Positions 18,597-26,896 of a stretch of DNA of 64,000 nucleotides are shown piece after piece. The stretch comes from Pseudobutyrivibrio sp. ACV-2 (GTDB lineage: Bacteria > Bacillota > Clostridia > Lachnospirales > Lachnospiraceae). Position 1 is the stretch's first letter, and each line of letters starts with the position of its first letter. The stretch is taken from contig NZ_FNQZ01000010.1 of the NCBI RefSeq assembly GCF_900107545.1, forward strand, positions 1 to 64,000, written 5' to 3'. Below the pieces are notes generated by a model. That model saw only the letters and a list, made by a program, of their open reading frames with translations, was not told where the DNA came from and searched no databases. The position numbers and the translations under genes were made by a program.

Positions 18597-19805
18597 TTAA
18601 TACAAACGAATTACCGAAATAATTCCACCTAATGCTGCTTTGCGCTCTGCAAATTCAGCCTCGGTCATTTCTGCTGTGACGAAGCCTACTTCTTCGTCTA
18701 AATCTAATGTAGAGTACTCTACCTCTTCGAATTCGTTTTCAATATTTGACTGAAGTGCAGATGTTCTGACAAAGAATCTATGCTTTTCTTCGTTTGTATT
18801 TGCAAGAGAAAGCTTTTCATCTGTCCAGCCGATTTTAACGTGCTTATCTGTATTTCTGGCAAGGAATACCATATCTCCAACTACTGCTGATGCTGTAGGA
18901 AGCGCGCCTGCTCCTGCACCATAGTACATTGACTCGCCAAGCATATTTCCTTTTACTGATACAGCATTCATAACTCCTGCCACATGGTGAAGCATGTTAT
19001 CAGGTTTTACCAAAAATGGAGCAACACGGCAGCAATATGTATTTCCCACCTTTTCACTGTGAGCGATAAGCTTGATGCTTCTTCCCATAGCCTTAGCGTA
19101 TTTGAAATCTGTTGATGAGATTTTGCTGATACCTTCTGTTGGGATATCGTTGAAATCAACATTTTTGCCTGAAATCAAAGATGTCAAAATAGCTATCTTG
19201 CGACAGCTGTCATATCCTTCAACGTCTGCTGTTGGATCCTTTTCTGCATAACCAAGGCGCTGTGCTTCAGCAAGGATTTCAGCGTAGTCGCTTCCAAACT
19301 GCTCCATGTTGGTGAGCATGTAGTTAGTAGTTCCGTTGCAGATAGCAGATATTTCCTCAATCACATCACCTGTAAGGCATGCAGTAAGAGTACGGATAAT
19401 AGGAATACCGCCACCTACTGCTGCTTCGAAAACAAAGTTTGTATTGTTCTCTTCAGCGATTTTCATGAGCTCTGCACCCTTGTCTGCTACAAGGGCTTTA
19501 TTTGAAGTCGCAACAGACTTTCCTGACTCAAGCATTGCCTTAACAAATGTGAAGGCTGGCTCAACTCCACCCATGGTCTCGACAACGATTTTTACCTCTT
19601 TATCTTTTGCGATTTCCTTGTAATCCTTTACAAAACAATCTGCATGAGGATCATCCGGAAACTCTCTGAGATCAAGAATGTATTTAAGCTCGATAGACTC
19701 GCCCAGGCGCTTTTCTATCACGTCTTTATTAGTGTCTAAAACTTTTGCTACTCCGGAACCTATTGTTCCGTAACCCATAATTGCTGCTTTCATCTTGTCT
19801 GTCAC
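18597..19805 (-). CDS. hom: homoserine dehydrogenase
   Basis: Reduces aspartate semialdehyde to homoserine with NAD(P)H. 402 residues: N-terminal Rossmann motif GYGTIGSGVAKVL (about 11-23), ATSNKALVADKG, the catalytic domain with VGGGIPIIRTLTACLTGD and GTTNYMLTNM, and VEGYDSCRKIAILTSL. The C-terminal tail after about residue 345 is shorter than the ACT domain of longer homologues, while a separate ACT protein gene overlaps its start by 4 bases; the two may work together in feedback control (inference). It is followed by thrH. Confidence 0.95.
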   Translation of the reverse strand: MTDKMKAAIMGYGTIGSGVAKVLDTNKDVIEKRLGESIELKYILDLREFPDDPHADCFVKDYKEIAKDKEVKIVVETMGGVEPAFTFVKAMLESGKSVATSNKALVADKGAELMKIAEENNTNFVFEAAVGGGIPIIRTLTACLTGDVIEEISAICNGTTNYMLTNMEQFGSDYAEILAEAQRLGYAEKDPTADVEGYDSCRKIAILTSLISGKNVDFNDIPTEGISKISSTDFKYAKAMGRSIKLIAHSEKVGNTYCCRVAPFLVKPDNMLHHVAGVMNAVSVKGNMLGESMYYGAGAGALPTASAVVGDMVFLARNTDKHVKIGWTDEKLSLANTNEEKHRFFVRTSALQSNIENEFEEVEYSTLDLDEEVGFVTAEMTEAEFAERKAALGGIISVIRLY

Positions 19806-20245
19806 TCCCTTGCTAATATTTTTACATAGTGAACTCCGCTAACGTTTTCAATAGCACTGACAAGATCTGAAAAATCTCCAGAATCCTCCAGCACGTCCAC
19901 CGAGATGGTAAGTGTAGCGAAGCCGTTGACTGGAATACTTTGATGGATGGTTAATATGTTTACGTGGAAATGAGCTATTTCTTCCAAAACACTGGATAGA
20001 ATTCCAGGCTCATCCTCAAGTTGGATAACCATATTTATCGTCTTTCCTTTTGTATCCTCATGAAATGGGAAAATATCGTCTTTGTATTTGTAGAAAGAAC
20101 TGCGGCTGATTCCGACCTGCTCTGTAGCTTCCTGAACAGAATCGCATTTGCCTGTATCAATGAGCTTTTTAGCGGCAACAACTTTAAGTAATACCTCTGG
20201 CACCGCTTTTTCCTTTAAAACAAAATAGGTAGTCTTCTCTGCCAT
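19802..20245 (-). CDS. pheB: ACT domain protein, PheB/UPF0735 type
   Basis: 147 residues from the ATG at 20245, which has GGAGGAG directly before it; the extension to 20287 covers an inverted repeat and is not favoured. Residues about 25-60 look helix-turn-helix-like (EATEQVGISRSSFYKYKD), followed by a C-terminal ACT domain (MVIQLEDEPGILSSVLEEIAHF). Length and layout match B. subtilis PheB, which is next to pheA; here the partner is hom. A role as an amino-acid sensor, binding DNA or the dehydrogenase, is likely but unproven. Stop and the hom start overlap by 4 bases. Confidence 0.85.
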   Translation of the reverse strand: MAEKTTYFVLKEKAVPEVLLKVVAAKKLIDTGKCDSVQEATEQVGISRSSFYKYKDDIFPFHEDTKGKTINMVIQLEDEPGILSSVLEEIAHFHVNILTIHQSIPVNGFATLTISVDVLEDSGDFSDLVSAIENVSGVHYVKILARE

Positions 20246-20266
20246 ATCTCCTCCATGAGTGTCTTT

Positions 20267-20286
20267 TGTACAAAAACATTTGTACA
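20267..20286. promoter_or_regulatory. inverted repeat upstream of the ACT protein gene
   Basis: Perfect TGTACAAA / TTTGTACA with a 4-base centre, inside a longer imperfect stem (GAGCGTG...GACACTC). It lies between the likely promoter (20297-20326) and the start codon, so it could be an operator for the HTH-like ACT protein or an RNA hairpin. Confidence 0.55.
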
Positions 20287-20296
20287 CGCTCAGAAG

Positions 20297-20326
20297 ATAA
20301 TAACATTAAATACTACCTAAAATCAA
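20297..20326 (-). promoter_or_regulatory. promoter of the ACT-hom unit
   Basis: TTGATT (20321-20326, minus strand) and TATTAT (20297-20302) with an 18-base spacer. Confidence 0.6.
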
Positions 20327-20406
20327 GCACTTTATCGTAATAAAGTAAATTGTCTATGTTAAATTTTTGTGTTTCTGATTTTTATGACTTTTTTTGATAT
20401 TATTTA

Positions 20407-21222
20407 TCAATTATCAGCCTTATGAAGCTTGATGAGAACGCACTCTCTAGGATTATTCCATCTAGGTATTCTAGCGTCTCCAAGACCAGAGCTTGCAATC
20501 ATAGTGGAGTTCTTTTCATGAAATTCTCCATAGTCGTATTTAGGAAATAGAGAATAATCAGTTCCAATGAGACCACCTAAAAAAGGAAGTCTTATCAATC
20601 CACCATGACCATGTCCACTAAGCACCAGGTCATATCCATATTCAGATAAAAATTCAAATTTGGATGAATCGTGATATAGAAGAAGGTTGAAATAGCTGGC
20701 ATCTGCATAGCCCACTTTATCCTTCATATTGTATGTGGATGACACAAAATCTAATCCAGAAATAAGAATTTTCTCACCATCTTTTTTTATTTCTGTCGTC
20801 TCGTTAACCAGCTGCTCAACTCCATATTTATCACAATAGTATCTAAAATCCTGATATGGAGCACCCTCTACAAATTCATGATTGCCAGTAACGTAATATA
20901 CTGGAGCGATTTTAGTCAGTCCCTCCAAAAGATAAACCGCATTGTCTATGGGATGTTTCTCATCAACAATATCACCAGTGAGAACTATGATATCAGGCTT
21001 TGCCTTTTTTACCATATTGATAAGGGGTTCTTCCTGATAACCAAATTCTTTGCAATGAAAATCTGTAATCTGTAATATTTTATAACCGTCAAAAGCTTCA
21101 GGTAAATTACTGTATGTTAAATTGTATTTCACCATTCTAAGAGGACTAGCAAAAGCAATTAAGATAAATGCTATAATTAAAAGAAGCACCTTTGCAATTA
21201 GCCTCCTCTTGTTTATTTTCAT
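20407..21222 (-). CDS. membrane-anchored metallophosphoesterase
   Basis: 271 residues of the calcineurin-like family. An N-terminal basic end and one hydrophobic segment (about 10-28) suggest a membrane anchor with the enzyme outside. Metal-binding blocks are in order: TDFHCKEF (D-x-H), LTGDIVDE (GD), VTGNHEF (GNHE), LLYHDSSKF and LSGHGHGG. This order matches the YkuE/YaeI group, some of which act on lipid A precursors or cyclic phosphodiesters; the substrate here is unknown. It lies 14 bases downstream of the DUF4422 glycosyltransferase. Confidence 0.88.
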   Translation of the reverse strand: MKINKRRLIAKVLLLIIAFILIAFASPLRMVKYNLTYSNLPEAFDGYKILQITDFHCKEFGYQEEPLINMVKKAKPDIIVLTGDIVDEKHPIDNAVYLLEGLTKIAPVYYVTGNHEFVEGAPYQDFRYYCDKYGVEQLVNETTEIKKDGEKILISGLDFVSSTYNMKDKVGYADASYFNLLLYHDSSKFEFLSEYGYDLVLSGHGHGGLIRLPFLGGLIGTDYSLFPKYDYGEFHEKNSTMIASSGLGDARIPRWNNPRECVLIKLHKADN

Positions 21223-21236
21223 AGATATAACCTTTT

Positions 21237-22064
21237 CTAAGCACTCTTTGTATATTTCTTGCCCAAGAATTTTGCTTCAAGGAACCAAAAGCCCTTCTTG
21301 AACCAGTTGATTTTTTCAGAGTACGCTGCTGTTACTTCCGTAACCTTAACACCTTCAGATTGGATTTTAAGGAGCCAAACGTTCATGAGTATTTCACTTA
21401 CACGCCCAAAAAGTCGGGCCTGGAAGTCGGAAAGCCCTGACACATCAACCCTTTCTTCAACTCCAGCAAGTAAAGTGAATAGCCACTCGCTGTATTTATC
21501 GAATAGTTCCTTTTTCATGATGCACATGTTGTACATACTTCCATTGGTTCTGGAATAAATGGCATCCATGTATTTGAGGTCTTCAGGATAAGCTTCAGCC
21601 ATAACCTCACGAGCCACATCTAAATGCATTCCATCCATAGTATGGGAATAGTGGCTATAAAGGGTTTCGATAAAATACTTGTTTCGTTTTGGAACTACTA
21701 CATCCGAATTCAACATTATATTTTGGATTTCGTCTTCGGTCAATACATTCTTAAATGGCTGTTCCTCGTCTCCTAAACCCTTTTTATTTGTGAAGAAACG
21801 TCTGTAGTGACATAATCCAACTACGTCTGCAGTGACATTTTTCCAGATATAATATGTGGCTGTAAGCTCACAGTAGTATGGATTTTTTGCTGAAATATTA
21901 TCACCACTATCATCTCGGATAATATTTCCAGATCTATCATTTATTCCAAGAACGCTGTATGCAATTGAGTCCTTGCCGGCGGAGCCTACCTGTATGGGTA
22001 CATAGCAGCTCTGGGTCGGCAATTGGCATGGCTTATGGGTTGCCACAAATATTTTGATATCCAA
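21237..22064 (-). CDS. DUF4422 glycosyltransferase
   Basis: 275 residues; start is TTG at 22064 with GGAG eight bases upstream. The opening IKIFVATHKP, the YCELTATYYIWKN segment and VGLCHYRRFF are the DUF4422 hallmarks; this family lies in exopolysaccharide and capsule loci and adopts a glycosyltransferase fold. The DxD-like acceptor motif is not obvious. The C-terminal tail ends LGKKYTKSA. It lies with the phosphoesterase, away from the main polysaccharide cluster, and a terminator separates it from the upstream microprotein gene. Confidence 0.85.
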   Translation of the reverse strand: MDIKIFVATHKPCQLPTQSCYVPIQVGSAGKDSIAYSVLGINDRSGNIIRDDSGDNISAKNPYYCELTATYYIWKNVTADVVGLCHYRRFFTNKKGLGDEEQPFKNVLTEDEIQNIMLNSDVVVPKRNKYFIETLYSHYSHTMDGMHLDVAREVMAEAYPEDLKYMDAIYSRTNGSMYNMCIMKKELFDKYSEWLFTLLAGVEERVDVSGLSDFQARLFGRVSEILMNVWLLKIQSEGVKVTEVTAAYSEKINWFKKGFWFLEAKFLGKKYTKSA

Positions 22065-22078
22065 ACTCTAGTCTCCAT

Positions 22079-22110
22079 AAAAAGAGACGTCTATGTATAA
22101 TAGACGCCTC
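22079..22110 (-). terminator. terminator after the 45-residue membrane ORF
   Basis: On the minus strand GAGGCGTCTAT / ATAGACGTCTC pair (one G-U) with a 5-nt loop, followed by TTTTT. It ends the short transcript of the ORF at 22135-22272. Confidence 0.88.
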
Positions 22111-22134
22111 AAGTAATCATGATTTCAGGATTTG

Positions 22135-22272
22135 CTAATCCTCTTCGCCGTCTTCTTCGTCAACAATTGCTGCTGTGGCGCCTGAAACTGCAGACACTAC
22201 TGCAATAACTGCAACAATGACAACTAGTAATATTAATGCAAAAAAGAAAATTAAAAAACCGCCTTCAGTCAT
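22135..22272 (-). CDS. small single-pass membrane protein, 45 residues
   Basis: The frame reads M-T-E-G-G then one long hydrophobic helix (about 6-36) and an acidic end (DEEDGEED). AAGGAGGG lies six bases before the ATG, a promoter (22299-22327) and a terminator (22079-22110) enclose the gene exactly, so expression as an independent small gene is well supported. No family is recognised. The acidic C-terminus probably lies outside or at the membrane face. Too short for most gene callers. Confidence 0.8.
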   Translation of the reverse strand: MTEGGFLIFFFALILLVVIVAVIAVVSAVSGATAAIVDEEDGEED

Positions 22273-22298
22273 ATTAAACCCTCCTTCTCACGTAATCT

Positions 22299-22327
22299 AT
22301 TATATATCTTTCCCATTGTAAAAGCAA
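22299..22327 (-). promoter_or_regulatory. promoter of the small membrane protein gene
   Basis: TTGCTT (22322-22327, minus strand) and TATAAT (22299-22304) with a 17-base spacer; the ATG lies 27 bases past the -10. Confidence 0.7.
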
Positions 22328-22334
22328 ATCTGTA

Positions 22335-22575
22335 TTGTGGCTCGATACAGACTTTAGGTTGTGGCTTGCCTGTTACAGAAATCTAGGTTGCGGCTCGCTG
22401 GTTACGGTTACAATCATTACCCCTATTTTTCTCATCGTTTTCACTATACTCTCGAAAAATAGGGGTAATAATTGTTACCTACCAGCTATCTATAGGTTGT
22501 GCTCATATGCAACAGCGCTACACTCTCAAAAGATAAAGATAATTATTGATACCTACCAGCTATCTATAGTCTATA
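22335..22575. repeat. structured non-coding region with inverted and direct repeats
   Basis: Contains a long inverted repeat of 26-base arms (22405-22430 and 22453-22478) that match at 24 of 26 positions around a 22-base loop, and a direct repeat of about 54 bases (22441-22495 against 22516-22569) whose last 18-20 bases are identical (ACCTACCAGCTATCTATAG). Shorter repeats TAGGTTGNGGCTNGC are at 22354-22368 and 22384-22398. No convincing gene is present; this is the 22273-22614 gap. Confidence 0.75.
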
Positions 22576-22614
22576 AATAGAAGTCCGTTTTATTGTGACG
22601 CATAAAAATGGGCG

Positions 22615-23703
22615 TTAGCGGATTTGTTTAGCGCGGTTGAATACGGCTGGGAAATGTTGGCGGGTGTATTTCATCAGGCGGGCCCGGTGGAGAGCTGTGC
22701 CAAACATTCCATCTGCGATTGGCTTGTAGAGTAATTTTATTGTGCGGGAATTATCTGGTAAGTATTTGCGTAATTCCTGAAAAGCCTCTGTTTCTGCTTC
22801 GTTTTTGCACCAGGATAGTATTTCATCTGTTTTAAGACCTGTTTCAAGCTGGCGTACCATGGCGGATTGAAAGCTTCTAAAGTATATTTTGGCTAGTATA
22901 CCCAGCGCTTCGAAATCGCAGGTCTTCCAGCTCTGTTGCTGGTCATAAATACGTTTTACACGCTTCTTTTGTAGTTCAAAGTAATCATCTATATCGCCAC
23001 CTGTCAGGCGCACCTGTCCCTGATTGCGATAGTGATAGAGTACATCATTAAGGATAGTAAGTGAATTAGTATAATCCAGGAAATCGCAATTGAAAAGTAT
23101 GTCCTCAACATGTTTAATCTTTTGAAAACGAAGATTATTTTCCTTAATCAAGCTAGTCTTGTAGCATTTATTCCATGGATAACCAAGCATGGTGATTTCT
23201 TCCATCTGCATGGCCAGCTTATGGATGATAACAGGATCATTTGTGGAAAGTATATCATCATCAAAATCCATCTGCTCCAGATTGATACGCTTTGTGTATT
23301 CGATTTTGCCTGACTGGTTGTTGCGGTAGTCTTCTGTGAAGCTGTACACCAGCAAATCTACAGGATTCCGCTCAAGTGTGGCTGCACATACCCTTAATAG
23401 ATTTCTCTCGTATAGATCGTCCGGGTCTAAGAATAAAATGTAGTCACCTGTGGCGTGCTCGATACCGGTATTTCTCGCTGCAGAAACGCCCTGATTAATT
23501 TCGTGCTTATAATAGAAAAATCTATCATCCCTGCTAACATAGCTTCGAGCTATATCTCCTGAATTATCAGGAGAACAATCATCCACTATGATAACCTCAA
23601 AATTATCATAGGTCTGAGTCATTAAACCACCTAAAGCATCACCTATATAGTCACCCACTCCGTATGTGGGAATTATTACGGAAAATTTTATTATCTCACT
23701 CAT
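22615..23703 (-). CDS. glycosyltransferase family 2
   Basis: 362 residues. Canonical GT-A opening VIIPTYGVGDYIGDALGGLMTQTYDNFEVIIVDDCSPDNS, then AARNTGIEHATGDYILFLDPDD with the DxD-like metal motif (about residue 92). The C-terminal half (about 220-360) is basic and helical. Enzymes of this kind add single sugars to surface glycans or lipids. It lies apart from other genes of the class, after a structured repeat region; FeoB-associated gene and its terminator precede it. Substrate unknown. Confidence 0.88.
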   Translation of the reverse strand: MSEIIKFSVIIPTYGVGDYIGDALGGLMTQTYDNFEVIIVDDCSPDNSGDIARSYVSRDDRFFYYKHEINQGVSAARNTGIEHATGDYILFLDPDDLYERNLLRVCAATLERNPVDLLVYSFTEDYRNNQSGKIEYTKRINLEQMDFDDDILSTNDPVIIHKLAMQMEEITMLGYPWNKCYKTSLIKENNLRFQKIKHVEDILFNCDFLDYTNSLTILNDVLYHYRNQGQVRLTGGDIDDYFELQKKRVKRIYDQQQSWKTCDFEALGILAKIYFRSFQSAMVRQLETGLKTDEILSWCKNEAETEAFQELRKYLPDNSRTIKLLYKPIADGMFGTALHRARLMKYTRQHFPAVFNRAKQIR

Positions 23704-23718
23704 AATCTCATAATATAC

Positions 23719-23750
23719 AAAAAGCCTTGGACTGTCAAAAGTCTAAGGCT
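23719..23750 (-). terminator. terminator of the feo operon
   Basis: AGCCTTAGACT / AGTCCAAGGCT (one mismatch) with a 6-nt loop and TTTTT on the minus strand, 28 bases after the FeoB-associated gene. Confidence 0.85.
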
Positions 23751-23777
23751 CTTTTAATTAATGAATTATAAAATGTA

Positions 23778-23921
23778 TTACACAGAATGAGAACAATGTC
23801 CACAGCTGCCACAGTCACCGCCACATCCAGGATGCTCTCCGCGCTTATGTGCTTTTACAATTGAACGTATAATCGCTGCCACGATTGCAGCTAAGATTAA
23901 AACAACTATTAATGTTCCCAT
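23778..23921 (-). CDS. FeoB-associated Cys-rich membrane protein
   Basis: 47 residues: GTLIVVLILAAIVAAIIRSIVK is one membrane helix, then a Cys/Gly/His-rich tail with GCGGDCGSCGHC. This is the standard pattern of the FeoB-associated Cys-rich family, which lies right after feoB in many Firmicutes and may help receive or pass ferrous iron. The ATG has GAGGG seven bases upstream. It begins 25 bases after the feoB stop. Too short for common ORF thresholds but well supported. Confidence 0.9.
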   Translation of the reverse strand: MGTLIVVLILAAIVAAIIRSIVKAHKRGEHPGCGGDCGSCGHCSHSV

Positions 23922-23946
23922 ATTATTGCCCTCATTCTACTAACAA

Positions 23947-26322
23947 TTACTTATTATATTTATCCTTACGAATGATACCATATACAAGGCAGCAGATTGC
24001 TGCGATGCCAAATATAGTACCGATTCCGAAGCCTTCGCCTGTGAATACACGACCTACCTGATAGATGATAAGACCGATTACCCATGCAAAACCGCACTGA
24101 TATCCGATTGCAGTCCAGAACCACTTAGTGTTGTTCATCTCACGCTTGATTGCACCCATAGCTGCGAAGCAAGGAGCGCAAAGAAGGTTGAATGCAAGGA
24201 ATGCCATACCTGATGCATCTGTAAATGCTGCACGCATTGTCTCGTAAACATCACCAGAAGCGCCATAGATGATAGCAAGTGTACCAACGATGTTTTCCTT
24301 AGCAACAAGACCTGTGATTGAAGCAACTGTTGCTTCCCAATCGCCAAAGCCAAGTGGAAGGAAGATCCATGCGAGGCACTTACCAAGACCAGCGAGGATT
24401 GAATGATCAATCTGGTCTTCCTCAAGCATTGTAAATGCACCATCAACAAAACCAAAGAATGTTGCAAACCAAACAATGATTGTTGAAAGAAGGATGATAG
24501 TACCAGCCTTTTTAATGAATGACCAGCCTCGCTCCCACATGCTGCGAAGAACGTTTGAAGCTGTTGGCCAGTGGTATGCTGGAAGTTCCATAACGAATGG
24601 TGCTGGATCGCCTGCGAAGAGCTTTGTCTTCTTGAGCATGATACCTGAAACAATGATTGAGAAAATTCCGAGGAAGTAAGCTGTTGGTGCAACCCAAGCT
24701 GCACCACCGAAGATAGCGCCTGCTACCATTGCGATGAATGGAAGCTTAGCTCCACAAGGAATAAATGTTGTAGTCATGATTGTCATCTTGCGATCTCTAT
24801 CATTTTCGATAGTACGTGATGCCATGATACCAGGAACACCACAACCTGTACCGATAAGCATTGGAATGAATGACTTACCTGAAAGACCAAACTTTCTGAA
24901 GATACGGTCCATGATGAAGGCAACACGTGCCATGTAACCGCAAGCCTCAAGGAATGCAAGGAAGATGAAAAGTACAAGCATCTGTGGTACGAAACCAAGA
25001 ACTGCACCAACACCAGCTACGATACCGTCAAGGATAAGTCCTTTAACAACATCGTTACAATTGATAGCATCAAGACCAGCCTCAACGAATACTGGAACAC
25101 CAGGAATCCAGATACCATAATCTGCCGGGTCTGGCTCCTCATTAGCCTCTACGTAAGCTGCAGCTGCTTCGTAGTCAACAAGAGTAGCTGTTTCGTATTC
25201 AACAGCAGCTGTTTCCTCATCCTCTACAGGATATTCGAAATCGCCTGTAGGCTCTGAGCCGTTTTCTTCGACATATAAATCATATCCATCTACGATAAGC
25301 TGATTAGCTGTGAACTCCTCAGCTGCGTCGTTGTATTGGCTTGAACCTATTGCAAATAAATGCCATCCATCTCCGAACACACCATCATTTGCCCAATCTG
25401 TAGCCCATGTACCTACTGTTGTAACTGAAACAAAGTAAACAAGGAACATAACTACCGCGAAAATAGGAAGGGCAAGGAAACGGTTTGTAACCACCTGATC
25501 GATCTTGTCAGATGTAGTCATGCCTCTGCTGGCTTTCTTTACACAGCCGTTGATGATAGTTCCGATATAGTTATATCTTTCACCTGTGATGATTGATTCT
25601 GAATCATCATCAAGCTCCTTCTCACATGAAACAATGTCCTTTTCAATATGAGAGATAACATCCTCTGAAAGGCCAAGCTTTTCCTGGATTTTCTCATCGC
25701 GCTCAAAGAGTTTGATTGAGTACCATCTCTGAACATTTTCATCGTCAATACTGTGAAGGCAAAGCTCTTCGATGTGAGCAAGTGCATGCTCAACAGAGCC
25801 CTCAAATCTATGCTTAGGAGACTGTGGTTTAGCTTCCTTAGCAGCCTTAACTGCCGCTTCAACAATATCCTTGAGACCTCTGTTTTTAAGAGCGGAAATC
25901 TCGATGGCTGGAACGCCAATCTCCTCTGAAAGCTTCTTTGTGTTAATCTTATCGCCGTTTTTCTCAACAACATCCATCATGTTGATAGCGATAACAACTG
26001 GAATACCAAGCTCAACAATCTGAGTGGTAAGATAAAGGTTTCTTTCAAGGTTTGTACCATCGATAACATTGATGATTGCCTCTGGCTTTTCATCAATAAG
26101 ATAGTTACGAGATACTACCTCTTCTAATGTGTATGGAGAAAGTGAGTAAATACCTGGAAGGTCAACTATGGTAACTTCCTTATCTCCTTTGAATTTACCT
26201 TCCTTGTACTCTACAGTAACACCTGGCCAGTTTCCTACGAACTGGTTAGAACCTGTAAGAGCATTGAATAATGTAGTCTTTCCGCAGTTTGGATTACCTG
26301 CTAACGCAATACGAATTCCCAT
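23947..26322 (-). CDS. feoB: ferrous iron transporter FeoB
   Basis: 791-residue inner-membrane Fe(II) transporter. N-terminal GTPase domain: G1 GNPNCGKTTLFN (9-20), G2/G3 region PGVTVEYKEG and DLPGIYSLSPYT, NMMD (G4, about 114-117), then a helical linker domain and a two-gate membrane part with VFIMDRIF-like, SGKSFIPMLIGTGCGVPG and KENIVGTLAIIYG motifs. Between the first and second membrane helices (about residues 321-405) there is a long, strongly acidic and repetitive extracytoplasmic insertion (e.g. YPVEDEETAAVEYETATL). It follows two feoA genes and precedes the Cys-rich protein gene. Confidence 0.97.
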   Translation of the reverse strand: MGIRIALAGNPNCGKTTLFNALTGSNQFVGNWPGVTVEYKEGKFKGDKEVTIVDLPGIYSLSPYTLEEVVSRNYLIDEKPEAIINVIDGTNLERNLYLTTQIVELGIPVVIAINMMDVVEKNGDKINTKKLSEEIGVPAIEISALKNRGLKDIVEAAVKAAKEAKPQSPKHRFEGSVEHALAHIEELCLHSIDDENVQRWYSIKLFERDEKIQEKLGLSEDVISHIEKDIVSCEKELDDDSESIITGERYNYIGTIINGCVKKASRGMTTSDKIDQVVTNRFLALPIFAVVMFLVYFVSVTTVGTWATDWANDGVFGDGWHLFAIGSSQYNDAAEEFTANQLIVDGYDLYVEENGSEPTGDFEYPVEDEETAAVEYETATLVDYEAAAAYVEANEEPDPADYGIWIPGVPVFVEAGLDAINCNDVVKGLILDGIVAGVGAVLGFVPQMLVLFIFLAFLEACGYMARVAFIMDRIFRKFGLSGKSFIPMLIGTGCGVPGIMASRTIENDRDRKMTIMTTTFIPCGAKLPFIAMVAGAIFGGAAWVAPTAYFLGIFSIIVSGIMLKKTKLFAGDPAPFVMELPAYHWPTASNVLRSMWERGWSFIKKAGTIILLSTIIVWFATFFGFVDGAFTMLEEDQIDHSILAGLGKCLAWIFLPLGFGDWEATVASITGLVAKENIVGTLAIIYGASGDVYETMRAAFTDASGMAFLAFNLLCAPCFAAMGAIKREMNNTKWFWTAIGYQCGFAWVIGLIIYQVGRVFTGEGFGIGTIFGIAAICCLVYGIIRKDKYNK

Positions 26323-26331
26323 GATTTTCTC

Positions 26332-26553
26332 CTATTCTTCAACTAAGATCATCTCAGCATCAGCCTTACGCACTGAGAGCTCATAGCCTCTTACTGTAAT
26401 TTCTACCGGGTCTCCAAGTGGAGCAATCTTGCGAACGTAAACTTCTACGCCCTTTGTGATTCCCATATCCATTATTCTGCGCTTAACCGCGCCTTCGCCA
26501 TCGATTTTTTTTACCTTGGCAGTCTGACCAACCTGTACGTCTCTAAGTGTCAT
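26332..26553 (-). CDS. feoA: FeoA domain protein (second copy)
   Basis: 73 residues with the SH3-like FeoA fold pattern: VGQTAKVKKIDGEGAVKRRIMDMGITKGVEVYVRKIAPLGDPVEITVRGYELSVRKADAEMI is the family signature. FeoA proteins bind FeoB in the cytoplasm and assist iron transport. It starts 24 bases after the upstream feoA and is 9 bases from feoB. The ATG has AAAGGAGAGAG before it. Confidence 0.93.
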   Translation of the reverse strand: MTLRDVQVGQTAKVKKIDGEGAVKRRIMDMGITKGVEVYVRKIAPLGDPVEITVRGYELSVRKADAEMILVEE

Positions 26554-26577
26554 GGTTACTCTCTCCTTTTACTTTGT

Positions 26578-26790
26578 TTAAACAAATATTTTTTGAGCCA
26601 AAGACTTATCTACAGCCACCCTTGACTCCTTGACATTGACAATAAGATTACCGCCAATCTCATTGACAACTGTAATATATCCGCCAGGCACAAAACCCAG
26701 CTCCTGCAAATGGCGCTTAACTTCCTCGTTACCGCCAATTCGCTTAATCATTTGTTCCTCGCCTGTTGGCGCTACTAATAGTGGCATCAT
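26578..26790 (-). CDS. feoA: FeoA domain protein (first copy)
   Basis: 70 residues, FeoA-type: MIKRIGGNEEVKRHLQELGFVPGGYITVVNEIGGNLIVNVKESRVAVD. It diverges from the other copy, so the two are not a recent duplication. First gene of the feo operon. An AAGGAAGG ribosome site precedes the ATG. A likely metal-regulator site lies about 107 bases upstream. Confidence 0.92.
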   Translation of the reverse strand: MMPLLVAPTGEEQMIKRIGGNEEVKRHLQELGFVPGGYITVVNEIGGNLIVNVKESRVAVDKSLAQKIFV

Positions 26791-26896
26791 ATTTCCTTCC
26801 TTTTACATGTAAAATGAATTGTTACCAATTTAAGCAACAAGTTTTTAGACAATTCTAACAAAATACGCAAATTGTAAGTTATATTTGTATAATCAT

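Noticed and set aside
20246-20400. T-box or amino-acid riboswitch upstream of the hom unit
   Set aside because: The leader is only about 50 bases with a simple dyad; no T-box core or known riboswitch consensus is seen.
22335-22580. Plus-strand ORF of 81 residues in the repeat region
   Set aside because: It covers the inverted and direct repeats, has no ribosome site and no gene-like composition.
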